This document shows, one piece after another, positions 34,343 to 42,925 of a stretch of DNA of 64,000 nt (positions are counted from its first letter, which is position 1; every line of letters starts with the position of its first letter). The translations under genes and the position numbers were made by a program. Location: positions 62,001-126,000 of the forward strand of contig CAZTKJ010000001.1 in assembly GCA_964614185.1 (NCBI GenBank). The letters run 5' to 3'. Source of the stretch: Suilimivivens sp964614185 (GTDB taxonomy: Bacteria > Bacillota > Clostridia > Lachnospirales > Lachnospiraceae). Below the pieces are notes generated by a model, which saw only the letters and a list, made by a program, of their open reading frames with translations, made no database searches and had not been told where the DNA came from.

Positions 34343-35413
34343 ATGGAACATATGGATCAAAAAGAAGCCAGAAAATGGTTCCTGAAATGCATAACGATTT
34401 TGATCACAGCACTGCTTTGCATAGCTTTTGCTGTGGTTTTCGTTGACCCTTACTTTCATTATCACAAACCCTTTTCTTTTTTATCCTACCGGCTGCATGA
34501 TGAACGCTATATTAACGATGGCATTTCCAGGTATTTTGACTTCAATGCCATCATCACAGGCACCTCCATGACCCAGAACACAAAACCCAGCGAGATGGAT
34601 GCATACTTTGGAACCCATTCCGTCAAAGAGCCATTTCCCGGCGCCGGCTACAAAGAACTCGCCGAAAACCTGGATCGTACTCTTACAAGAAATTCAAACG
34701 TGAGCACCGTTCTCTGGGCTGTGGATTACAATGGACTTCTTCGTGACGGCAGCTGGCAGCAATACGATTCCTACCCCACTTACCTTTACGACAATAATCC
34801 ATTTAATGACGCATCCTACCTGTTCAATAAATCTATCCTCTACCACGGCGTACTGCCCAACCTCGCCATGACCTTTTCAGGAGAAGCCTCCACTACCATG
34901 GACGAATACTCCTCCTGGGAACGGGAAACCGGCTTAGATCAGATCCTCGCCTCATACGACAGAGATCATCTTAACTTAAACGTAACCACAACCTTTGGAG
35001 CGGAAGAATACGAGACCGTCACTGATACCATCACCTCGAACATTATCCGGATCGTAAACAAATACCCCGACACTACCTTTTATCTCTTCTACCCTCCGTA
35101 CAGCATCTGCTATTGGGATGCCCAAAACCTCAGGGGAACAATTCCAAGGCAGCTAAAAGCGGAGCAGACAGCAACAGAACTATTACTGGAATGCCCCAAT
35201 GTAAAGCTATACAATTTCTTTGATCAGTATGACATCATCTGCAATCCGGACTACTACTGCGATGATGGTCACTACAACGCCGAGATCAACTCTCTGATCC
35301 TCAAATGGATTTCCGAAGACACCGGCCTTGTAACAAAAGAGAATTATCTGGAGAAATTACAGAAGGAAGAAGACTTCTTCTTAAATTACGATTACGAAAG
35401 CATTTACGAATAA
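34343..35413 (+). CDS. Membrane-anchored SGNH-like acyltransferase partner (DltD/AlgJ-like role)
   Basis: 356 residues. One N-terminal helix (about 14-34) anchors a large extracytoplasmic domain. The sequence TGTSMTQN (Ser75) stands where SGNH enzymes carry the nucleophile, and DDGHYN near the end supplies Asp307/308 and His310. This resembles DltD/AlgJ-type proteins that take an acyl group from an MBOAT protein and place it on the glycan. Start at 34343 is chosen since GGAGGA lies 5-6 bases ahead; an ATG at 34331 sits before that site. No named family was recognised with certainty; the role is inferred from motif and pairing. Later codons are GC-richer than those of neighbours. Confidence 0.75.
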   Translation: MEHMDQKEARKWFLKCITILITALLCIAFAVVFVDPYFHYHKPFSFLSYRLHDERYINDGISRYFDFNAIITGTSMTQNTKPSEMDAYFGTHSVKEPFPGAGYKELAENLDRTLTRNSNVSTVLWAVDYNGLLRDGSWQQYDSYPTYLYDNNPFNDASYLFNKSILYHGVLPNLAMTFSGEASTTMDEYSSWERETGLDQILASYDRDHLNLNVTTTFGAEEYETVTDTITSNIIRIVNKYPDTTFYLFYPPYSICYWDAQNLRGTIPRQLKAEQTATELLLECPNVKLYNFFDQYDIICNPDYYCDDGHYNAEINSLILKWISEDTGLVTKENYLEKLQKEEDFFLNYDYESIYE

Positions 35414-35428
35414 TTTCAATCGCATAAG

Positions 35429-35590
35429 TTTTTCCTTTTCATACGTTGACCAGCGTGACGCTCTGAGAGGATAAATAATTAGGCGTCGCCACGCTCCCGC
35501 TCCGCAAAAAGCGTAGCAGAAGAGCGACAACGTTGGAATATTTATCTATCCTGTGCGGACTAATGGCTGTTCCGTAAAAGGTAAAAAATC
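35429..35590. repeat. Long imperfect palindrome in a convergent gap (REP/MITE-like or bidirectional terminator)
   Basis: The 213-bp gap between converging genes holds nested inverted repeats centred near 35502: TTTTCC..CCTTTT and matching AAAAGG at the edges (35429-35440 and 35575-35587), AGGATAAATA (35468-35477) against TATTTATCTATCCT (35539-35552), GTCGC (35485-35489) against GCGAC (35524-35528), and ACGCT (35491-35495) against AGCGT (35510-35514). AGCGT-ACGCT also occurs as a tight pair at 35452-35462. No gene and no canonical hairpin with a T-run is evident. It could be a dispersed palindromic element, a terminator for both strands, or a structured RNA. Confidence 0.5.
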
Positions 35591-35626
35591 AATTGGCTTT
35601 AGTCTCCTGCACCAGCCGCCCATGGC

Positions 35627-37513
35627 TTAAATCATCCGGCTATGCATCCATTCCTGAAACATTAGAATATACCAGATCTGAATCCTCCACTCTCCATTGT
35701 CTATAAAGTCCTTCCATATCTTCCAGACCACGTCTGGATTCAATATTCCCTGCTGTTCCAAAGTCTTTCTATCAATCAGGCTCTCTGCCCATTCCCGCAA
35801 TTCTTTCTGATGCAGCCATTTTTCAATGGGAATGCTGAATCCTTTTTTGGGACGTTCCATCATTTCTTTGGGCACATAACGGTAAAGTACATCCCGCAGC
35901 ACTTTTTTACCGGTTTTTCCTTCCCGCTCGTAGTCAATTGGAAGAGTCCAGGCAAATTCCACCACGTCTTTGTCAAGCATAGGCACTCTTGTTTCCAAAG
36001 AAACTGCCATTGCCGCTCTGTCTACTTTTACCAAAATATCATCAGGATGATACATCAGCATGTCCATCAGCATGATGTTGTGATTGGTTTCTTTTAAAAA
36101 TTTTGGATCATACTCGCTGTATTTGTAGCTGCATTCTCTGCTGTCAAGGCTGATTTGTCTGGTGAGGGGATCCGTCTCGTAGGAGGAAATGTACAAATCG
36201 GAGGGTCCCTTAGCACCGAGAAGTTTTCCTTTAATGCGGTAAATGGGTTTCCTTGCAAGAGGACTGTGTATAACTAGTTCACTGCATGGCTTTCTGATGA
36301 AATAGGAAACATGTTTCATCTTGTTCCAGATCCGTTCCACTGACGCATAAGAGGTATATCCGCAAAACAGTTCGTCCCCGCCATCCCCGCTTAAGGATAC
36401 GGTCACATGCTCTCTGGTCATTTTGCTTACCAGATAGGTTGGAATCTGAGAGGAGTCTGCAAAGGGCTCCCCAAACATGTCCGCCAGCTTTGGAATTACC
36501 GCTTTGGCGTCTTCCTCCGTAATGTAAAGCTCTGTATGATCTGTGCCGAGATGTTTCGCAATCTCCTTAGCATACACCGCTTCGTTATAACCTTTTTCTT
36601 CCATGCCGATTGTGAAACTCTTTACCTTGCCCTTATGCAGAGACTGCATCAGGGCAACTACTGTGCTTGAATCAATTCCCGCCGACAAAAAAGCCCCTAC
36701 AGGTACATCGGCGACCATCTGCTCCGATATGGATTCCTTTAAAAGACGTTCCAGTTCATCCGCCGCTTCCACTGCAGAGCCTTTGAAAAGACTTTCCTGC
36801 CCCTTTCTTGCTATTTCTTTGACCGACCAGTAAGGTTCCATCTCTGCATGTTCTAAGCTATTAAATGGTAAATTAATTTTTAGGATCGTCCCCGCTTCAA
36901 GTTTATAAATATCCTCATAAATAGAGTATGGAGCAGGAATATACCCGTGTACAAAATACAAATCCAGAACTGCTGTATTGATAGGGTTTTTGAATCCTTC
37001 AAGCACGGTAAGCGCCCCGATATCTGAGGAAAAGGCAAAGCACTCCCCTATCTGGCCGTAATACAGCGGTTTCTCCCCTATTCTGTCACGAAGAAGATAT
37101 AAAACCTGTTCTTCCCGGTCATGCAATGCAATTGCAAACATTCCTTTGCAAAGGGAAATCGCTTCTTTAACCCCATAAGCTTCAAACGCCTCCAGTAACA
37201 CTTCTGTATCAGAAGTACCCCTGAATGCATCCACTTTCTTTTCATCCAGAAGCTTTCTGGCTATCTTTTTATAGTTATAAATTTCTCCATTATATGTTAT
37301 TACATAGCGACCACTATGAGACGTCATGGGTTGAGAACCATTTTCAGACAAATCTACAATGGAAAGTCTGCGATGTCCCAACGTCACTTGGCCGTCTTCA
37401 GAAAAGTAATTACCCCCGGCGTCAGGTCCTCTGTGGAACATTTTTTCCTTCATTTTTTCAATGGTTCTTTCCCTGTCGCTTTTTAAATTACAAAATCCCG
37501 CTATTCCGCACAT
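35627..37513 (-). CDS. asnB: Asparagine synthetase-type glutamine amidotransferase (copy 1)
   Basis: 628 residues. The start at 37513 leaves Cys2 (MCGIAGFC) as the N-terminal nucleophile after Met removal and follows GGAGG by 8 bases. The class II glutaminase domain has HRGPD, NGEIYN and GTSDTE. The synthetase domain has the pyrophosphate loop SAGIDSS at 277-283 and LSGDGGDELFCGY. In glycan loci such enzymes (for example WbpS-like proteins) amidate uronic acid carboxyls rather than aspartate. Downstream of the uronic-acid genes at 44948-47263, this is the likely role. It forms a repeated AsnB-GT4 unit with 37548-41698. Confidence 0.92.
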   Translation of the reverse strand: MCGIAGFCNLKSDRERTIEKMKEKMFHRGPDAGGNYFSEDGQVTLGHRRLSIVDLSENGSQPMTSHSGRYVITYNGEIYNYKKIARKLLDEKKVDAFRGTSDTEVLLEAFEAYGVKEAISLCKGMFAIALHDREEQVLYLLRDRIGEKPLYYGQIGECFAFSSDIGALTVLEGFKNPINTAVLDLYFVHGYIPAPYSIYEDIYKLEAGTILKINLPFNSLEHAEMEPYWSVKEIARKGQESLFKGSAVEAADELERLLKESISEQMVADVPVGAFLSAGIDSSTVVALMQSLHKGKVKSFTIGMEEKGYNEAVYAKEIAKHLGTDHTELYITEEDAKAVIPKLADMFGEPFADSSQIPTYLVSKMTREHVTVSLSGDGGDELFCGYTSYASVERIWNKMKHVSYFIRKPCSELVIHSPLARKPIYRIKGKLLGAKGPSDLYISSYETDPLTRQISLDSRECSYKYSEYDPKFLKETNHNIMLMDMLMYHPDDILVKVDRAAMAVSLETRVPMLDKDVVEFAWTLPIDYEREGKTGKKVLRDVLYRYVPKEMMERPKKGFSIPIEKWLHQKELREWAESLIDRKTLEQQGILNPDVVWKIWKDFIDNGEWRIQIWYILMFQEWMHSRMI

Positions 37514-37547
37514 CGCATCATCCTCCGGATTGCCCATTTTCGCTTAT

Positions 37548-38651
37548 TTACTGGGTTTTGCAGATAGAAAGCAGAAAGCTTTCCCATGCACCATAGACTT
37601 TTTCAGTCTGAAATATATCAGCTGTTTGTATTGCCGCAGCGCCCAGTTTATCTGCAATTTGCAAGTTTTTTATTAAGTATCGCAACTTTTCTGTTAAAAG
37701 ATCAACATCTCCCACTGGAATCAAAATGCCGTTAACCCCATCCTCAATTAAGTCCGCCGGACCACCGCAAGGGCAGTCTGTGGAGACCACAGTCAACCCC
37801 ATCAGCATTGCTTCGATCAGTGTATTGGGAACGCCTTCAGAATTAGAAGGAAGGACAAAAATACGTGTTTTGTAAATGGCGTCCGCCACATGATCGATGC
37901 TTCCCGGAAGCAGGATCCTGCCCTCATAACCCAATTCTTCTGCCATTTTTATGAGCCTGTCCCGACATTCTCCCTCGCCGTAAATAATCAGTTTATAGTC
38001 TGGAAACTCCCGGGCAATTTCCGAAAATGCCTTAATCAGCATTTCGTGATTCTTATTTTCATCTATCCTGCCCACCGCCACAATGGTCTTCTCACGCTCT
38101 CCCTCATATCTGTCCCTAAAGAAGGAAGGACTGACCGGGTTCTTAAGGATTACCGCTTTATCACACACCTTCTTAGGAAAAAATGCAAAACACTGACGGG
38201 TCTGTAAAATAACACCCGATGCCTTTGCAAACAGGTGCCTTGCCATAAAGCGCATCCACCAGTTGTAATATTCCAGGGAAGGCTCCGCCCTAACTGAAAC
38301 TGCAACAGGTATTTTCAAAAATCTTGATGTGAGAATTGCCATCATATTGTTTTTTCCAATAAAGGAAAGAATTACATCCGGTTTTTCCGACTTCCAGATA
38401 TTCTTAAGTTTCCTGAATCGGCGCACAAAATTGACGATCCGACTCCCCGTTGTCTCTTCCTGGGTAATATCTGAAATCACCCTCTTTACTTTTTCATTTA
38501 GGGGGTATTCATTTTCCACCTGATATTGTGTCACCATCGTTACCAGATAACCCTTCTCTGCAAAATAGTCGGCAAGATTGACCAATACATGTTCTGCGCC
38601 GCCTTTTGTCAGGGAACCAATCAACATGGCAATGTGAATCTGCTTTTCCAT
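37548..38651 (-). CDS. GT4-family glycosyltransferase
   Basis: 367 residues. The N-terminal loop is GSLTKGGAEHVLVNLADY. The donor half has VAVGRIDENKNHEMLIKAF, LIIYGEGE, and SNSEGVPNTLIEAMLMGLTVVSTDCPCGGP with the CPxGGP ending. It is similar in layout and motifs to the GT4 at 40589-41698, and each lies directly upstream of an AsnB gene, suggesting module duplication. It probably adds the residue whose carboxyl, or that of a neighbour, is amidated. Confidence 0.9.
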   Translation of the reverse strand: MEKQIHIAMLIGSLTKGGAEHVLVNLADYFAEKGYLVTMVTQYQVENEYPLNEKVKRVISDITQEETTGSRIVNFVRRFRKLKNIWKSEKPDVILSFIGKNNMMAILTSRFLKIPVAVSVRAEPSLEYYNWWMRFMARHLFAKASGVILQTRQCFAFFPKKVCDKAVILKNPVSPSFFRDRYEGEREKTIVAVGRIDENKNHEMLIKAFSEIAREFPDYKLIIYGEGECRDRLIKMAEELGYEGRILLPGSIDHVADAIYKTRIFVLPSNSEGVPNTLIEAMLMGLTVVSTDCPCGGPADLIEDGVNGILIPVGDVDLLTEKLRYLIKNLQIADKLGAAAIQTADIFQTEKVYGAWESFLLSICKTQ

Positions 38652-38707
38652 CTTTATTCCCGTGCCTTTCCTTCAAACCTTTTCTTATCTCTATCGCTCC
38701 GCTCTTT

Positions 38708-40585
38708 CTAAAAATAAGCACGGTACCATTGCTGGAACGTAAAGAAGGACCATGACAGCTTGGAGTAATTTGCACCGGTTGCAGGTCCGCCATCCCCCGT
38801 ACGCATATAATCTTCTATCATATCTGCCACAAAATCAGCGTCAAATATCCCCTGCCTTCTTAAATAATCCCTGTTGCACATATCCATAAGCTGTTCCTTA
38901 AGCGGTCCTCTCAGCCATTTGTCAAGAGGCACTCCAAATCCAACCTTGGGACGATCCAACAGTTCTTTAGGAATATAATCATACGCAATATCTTTTAAAA
39001 TACGCTTCTTGTTTCTCTTGTCATACTTTAGTTTGTGGGACATGCGGAAAGAATACTCCATTACGTCTTTATCTAAAATAGGGCATCTCGCTTCCAGTGA
39101 ATACTTCATGGACGCCCGGTCTACCTTGCACAGGATATCTCCCGGAAGATAAGTGTCCATATCCAGCAGCATCCGGCGAATCTGCCAGTCGGATACCTGA
39201 TAAGTGCTTTCTATGGGATAATGACAGGGTATTCCTTCCCCCAACACCATTTTACCCGCACGCACAACGTAATTGCCGGCTCCAAACTGGGTTTTTGTTT
39301 CTTTATTCCTGTTTCCTGCAATCACTCTTACCCGGAATGGGAGCTTTTCTTCCATTCTCATCTGTTTCAATCCCGGCAGAGCACACACACCATGAGTCAT
39401 TCCGCCCAGCAGATCCAGCATCTGTGCCTGACGGACATTTTCATAGATATTATAACCGCAGAAAAACTCATCCCCTCCATCACCGGAAAGGGCAACCGTC
39501 ACGTCCTGCCTTGCCAGTTTGGAAACAAGCATAGTGGGAATCTGAGAAGAATCTGCAAAAGGTTCATCATAATACACAGAGATGCTTTCTACAAGATCGA
39601 ACATTTCCTTTTCGTCAATATATAATTCCGTGTGCTTTGTACCAAGGTAATTCGCCACTTTTTTTGCATATGCGGCCTCATTATAACGATCCTCATTAAA
39701 ACCTATGGAAAAGGTTTTTACCGGCTCTGTAGAATGCTCCTGGGCAATGGCAGTCATCAGGGAAGAGTCATATCCTCCGCTCAAAAACGCTCCTAAGGGA
39801 ACATCCGCAATCATACGGGAAGACACAGCTTTTCTCAGAAGCTCTTTCAGCTCCTCCTTTGCCTGATCATAGTCCACAACAGGATTTTCCTGCATTTTGT
39901 GATAAACTTCTTTGATATTCCAGTATTTCCAGGTTTTAACCTCTCCATAATGAAATTTTAAGATACTTCCCGGCTCCAGTTTATACACATTCTCAAAAAT
40001 ACTGTCCGGTGCATTGATATACTGTTGGAACAGGAATCTGGATAACACTTCTGTGCGGATTTTCCTGCTAAATCCTTCTCTCGCCATAAGCGGCTTTATC
40101 TCAGAAGCAAAAATAAGGTTGCCACCCTCTATTTCATAATACAATGGTTTTTTTCCGATTCTGTCTCTTACCAGATAAACCTCATCCGTTTCCCTGTCAT
40201 AAAGGCAAATCGCAAACATACCATTAAACCTGTGAATGCACTCTATTCCCCACTTCAGATAAGCGGCAATGATCACTTCGGTGTCGCAGGAAGATTGGAA
40301 GGGATAATCCGTAAGTTCTTTGCGAAGCTCTAAAAAATTATAAATCTCACCGTTAAACACAACACTGACCCGCTTGTCGCAGGAGTGCATAGGCTGATGC
40401 CCCAGCGGAGATAAATCCATAATGGACAATCTTCTCTGGGCCATACCGATTTGATAACCATCCTTCATCTGGAATATTTCTTCCCCGCTGTCATCCGGTC
40501 CTCGGTGATACATGGTATCATTCATCTTCTTAAGCTGTTCCAAAGTAATATTCTGTTTTGAAACAAACCCGCATATTCCGCACAT
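38708..40585 (-). CDS. asnB: Asparagine synthetase-type glutamine amidotransferase (copy 2)
   Basis: 625 residues. Catalytic Cys2 (MCGICGFV), HRGPDDSGE, NGEIYNF and SSCDTEVI form the glutaminase; SGGYDSS at 269-275 is the pyrophosphate loop and LSGDGGDEFFCGY follows. Full length, all motifs intact. AGAGGTAG precedes the ATG. The overall pattern is that of copy 1, with different loop residues (GY instead of AGI), so they are diverged paralogues. Expected to transfer ammonia from glutamine to a carboxylate, in this context probably a uronic acid on a sugar nucleotide or lipid-linked sugar. Confidence 0.92.
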   Translation of the reverse strand: MCGICGFVSKQNITLEQLKKMNDTMYHRGPDDSGEEIFQMKDGYQIGMAQRRLSIMDLSPLGHQPMHSCDKRVSVVFNGEIYNFLELRKELTDYPFQSSCDTEVIIAAYLKWGIECIHRFNGMFAICLYDRETDEVYLVRDRIGKKPLYYEIEGGNLIFASEIKPLMAREGFSRKIRTEVLSRFLFQQYINAPDSIFENVYKLEPGSILKFHYGEVKTWKYWNIKEVYHKMQENPVVDYDQAKEELKELLRKAVSSRMIADVPLGAFLSGGYDSSLMTAIAQEHSTEPVKTFSIGFNEDRYNEAAYAKKVANYLGTKHTELYIDEKEMFDLVESISVYYDEPFADSSQIPTMLVSKLARQDVTVALSGDGGDEFFCGYNIYENVRQAQMLDLLGGMTHGVCALPGLKQMRMEEKLPFRVRVIAGNRNKETKTQFGAGNYVVRAGKMVLGEGIPCHYPIESTYQVSDWQIRRMLLDMDTYLPGDILCKVDRASMKYSLEARCPILDKDVMEYSFRMSHKLKYDKRNKKRILKDIAYDYIPKELLDRPKVGFGVPLDKWLRGPLKEQLMDMCNRDYLRRQGIFDADFVADMIEDYMRTGDGGPATGANYSKLSWSFFTFQQWYRAYF

Positions 40586-40588
40586 AAG

Positions 40589-41698
40589 CTACCTCTTTGT
40601 CCCTTTTATGACTTCTTCAATATATTCTTTCCACTGCGCAAGTACCGCATCCTCATTGATTTTCTCACTAATTTTCCGCGCATTATCACCCAAACGCTCC
40701 GCAAATTCCCGATCCTCAATCAATCGGTTAATGGCATCCGTCATTGCCTTTTCATCTCCCACCGGCAAAAGAAGCCCATTTTTTTCATTCTCTATAACCG
40801 TCCGTGGACCACCGCAGGGACAATCTGTTGCTGCCACAGGCAGTCCCAGAGTCATTGCCTCCAACAACGCATTGGGCATTCCCTCATAATCAGAGGAAAA
40901 CGCATATACACTGGCATGGGGCAGTTCTTTCTCCAGACTGTCACTTGGTCCCATCAGCCTGATATAATCCCCTGCCTCATTTTCTTTTATAATTGCCTCC
41001 AGCTTCTCCTTCGTTCCATCAAAAGAATCTCCTCCGTATAGCTTCAGATCATAATCCGGATGTTTCTCATGAACTTTTAAAAAGGCCTTAAACAGCATCG
41101 CCTGATTCTTAAAATCAACCAGTCTCCCTGACTGCACCACAGTCTTTTCTCTTTTTTCAGGCTTTGGTACATTCAGGTATTTATGATTGACAGGATTTAA
41201 AATGATTTTTGACTTTTTTTGTAAAGATACCGGAAAATAAGTTCCCTGCTCCTTCGTCTGAAAAACGCATCCCGCCGCCATCCGGTATAATACAGGAATA
41301 AGCAGCTTGTCCGCCAGGGAATTATAGTAGGATTTAGGATCCTGTCGAACTGCCGGAATGACCGGAATACCGGTTCCCATAGCAGAAATAAGGGCGCGGT
41401 AATTTGGTCTGCGTGTAAAAGAAATGACTACATCAGGCTGTTCCTTTTTTATAAGCTCTCTCAGATATTTGAATCTCAGCCAGATTTTGAACATACGGTT
41501 TTTATTTTCATCCTCTTTTCTAAGTCCAACATGAACTCTTTTAACCCGCTCATCCAGCCAGAATTCAACCTCACCCTGCCACTGCGTAGCGGCGATAATC
41601 TCATAATCCTGCTTTACAAGCTGGTTGACCAGATTGGATACCACCCTCTCTGCGCCCCCTTGCTCAAAGCAATTTAAATGAAATAGAATCTTACGCAT
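40589..41698 (-). CDS. GT4-family glycosyltransferase
   Basis: 369 residues. NCFEQGGAERVVSNLVNQL is the acceptor loop. The donor half has VQSGRLVDFKNQAMLFKAF, LKLYGGDSFDG and SSDYEGMPNALLEAMTLGLPVAATDCPCGGP. It resembles the 37548 gene and, more distantly, 9748. GAGGAACAGGAAAT lies before the ATG. Only 3 bp separate it from the downstream AsnB copy 2. Specificity is unknown. Confidence 0.9.
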   Translation of the reverse strand: MRKILFHLNCFEQGGAERVVSNLVNQLVKQDYEIIAATQWQGEVEFWLDERVKRVHVGLRKEDENKNRMFKIWLRFKYLRELIKKEQPDVVISFTRRPNYRALISAMGTGIPVIPAVRQDPKSYYNSLADKLLIPVLYRMAAGCVFQTKEQGTYFPVSLQKKSKIILNPVNHKYLNVPKPEKREKTVVQSGRLVDFKNQAMLFKAFLKVHEKHPDYDLKLYGGDSFDGTKEKLEAIIKENEAGDYIRLMGPSDSLEKELPHASVYAFSSDYEGMPNALLEAMTLGLPVAATDCPCGGPRTVIENEKNGLLLPVGDEKAMTDAINRLIEDREFAERLGDNARKISEKINEDAVLAQWKEYIEEVIKGTKR

Positions 41699-41710
41699 AT
41701 TTCCTGTTCC

Positions 41711-42925
41711 TCATCCTATAAGACTTTTCTCTGCCAGCTTTAAGAACTTTTCCACATATTTTTCATAGGTAAAACACTGTGCCCGCTCCATCGCTGCATT
41801 CTGATATGCCAGGAGCTTCTGATCATCTTCAAGCAATCCAAGTACAATATCTGCCATATTCCTTTCCTCTGCAAGAATATGTCCCGCATCAAGATCTCTC
41901 TCCTTGGACATAACCGGAACCAGAATACCATATTCTCCATAAATCACTGTTTCCGTTTCTTTTCCTTCTTTCTCCTGTTTTTCCGGAAGAGAGACATTGT
42001 CATCCTCCAGCAGGATTTCAGCAGGCCCCGTCATACAATTAGTACTGACAGCTGCCAACCCCAGGCTCATTCCCTCCACCAACGCATTGGGAAAACCTTC
42101 ATTTAAAGAAGTCAGCAGATAAATCTCTCCTTTTTTCAAATATTGATAGGGTTCTCTCTGCATGCCGGCAAAATAAATTGCATCCGTTATGTTTAAGTCT
42201 TCTGCCAGCTTTTTATAATAATCAAAGCTTCCTGCCCCCATCAGAATCAGACGTACCTGGGGCATTTTCTCGTGGACAAGGGAGAACACCTTCAACATAT
42301 GCCAAAATCCCTTCATATCATCATCCCTGCCCATGGATACCATACAGCGGATTTTCCTGCCTTCTTCATCCATTTCTCCCCATGGCAGTTCCGGCTCCTG
42401 CTGCTTTGCCTTTTCCTGGATTGCCTTCACATCATAAAGATTGTATAAAGTTGCGGTTTTATGAAAATGAAACTGCTCTTCAAGCACCTTCTCAATAGAC
42501 TGTGAACAGCAGACCATCAGATCCGCCCGTTTCGTAAAAAGCTTTATCTTTAATCTTTCCTCTACATCCGTGTAATTCCGAAGTCCCAGCCAGACCTTCT
42601 CCTTTCCGGTTTTAGAAAAAGCATTTACCATATTTGCAGTAGGGCCAAAACTGTATACAATATCCGGCTTCATTTGTTTTTTCAACTGTCTGACTTTTGC
42701 AGATCGTCTGACAATATTCCAAAGCTTTCGCAAGGTACCTTTTTTTACGCCCATCTGAATATCAATAATGTGCAATCCCTCAACGTCATATGCAATATTC
42801 GCAGAATTAAAGATAACAATCGTTACATCAAAATACGGTTCCATCAGCCTTGCCGTTGTAATGCAGACTCTCTCAAATCCTCCCTGATGAAGCATGGGAG
42901 ATATCAGCATCAGTTTCTTTTTCAT
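41711..42925 (-). CDS. GT4-family glycosyltransferase
   Basis: 404 residues. The N-terminal loop is SPMLHQGGFERVCITTARL. The donor half has SMGRDDDMKGFWHML, LILMGAGSFDYY and SLNEGFPNALVEGMSLGLAAVSTNCMTGPAE. A charged loop (about 320-345, rich in Glu/Lys) follows and looks disordered. The start is taken at 42925: its ATG overlaps the upstream stop by 4 bp (ATGA) and lies 7 bases after GGAG, whereas the ATG two codons earlier is only 1-2 bases from that site. Role is one step of repeat-unit assembly. Confidence 0.88.
   Translation of the reverse strand: MKKKLMLISPMLHQGGFERVCITTARLMEPYFDVTIVIFNSANIAYDVEGLHIIDIQMGVKKGTLRKLWNIVRRSAKVRQLKKQMKPDIVYSFGPTANMVNAFSKTGKEKVWLGLRNYTDVEERLKIKLFTKRADLMVCCSQSIEKVLEEQFHFHKTATLYNLYDVKAIQEKAKQQEPELPWGEMDEEGRKIRCMVSMGRDDDMKGFWHMLKVFSLVHEKMPQVRLILMGAGSFDYYKKLAEDLNITDAIYFAGMQREPYQYLKKGEIYLLTSLNEGFPNALVEGMSLGLAAVSTNCMTGPAEILLEDDNVSLPEKQEKEGKETETVIYGEYGILVPVMSKERDLDAGHILAEERNMADIVLGLLEDDQKLLAYQNAAMERAQCFTYEKYVEKFLKLAEKSLIG

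Noticed and set aside
35591..35626. Short hairpin (GGCT/AGCC) as terminator of the right train
   Set aside because: The stem is only about four pairs with a long loop, and the T-run is not directly adjacent; not strong enough to annotate.
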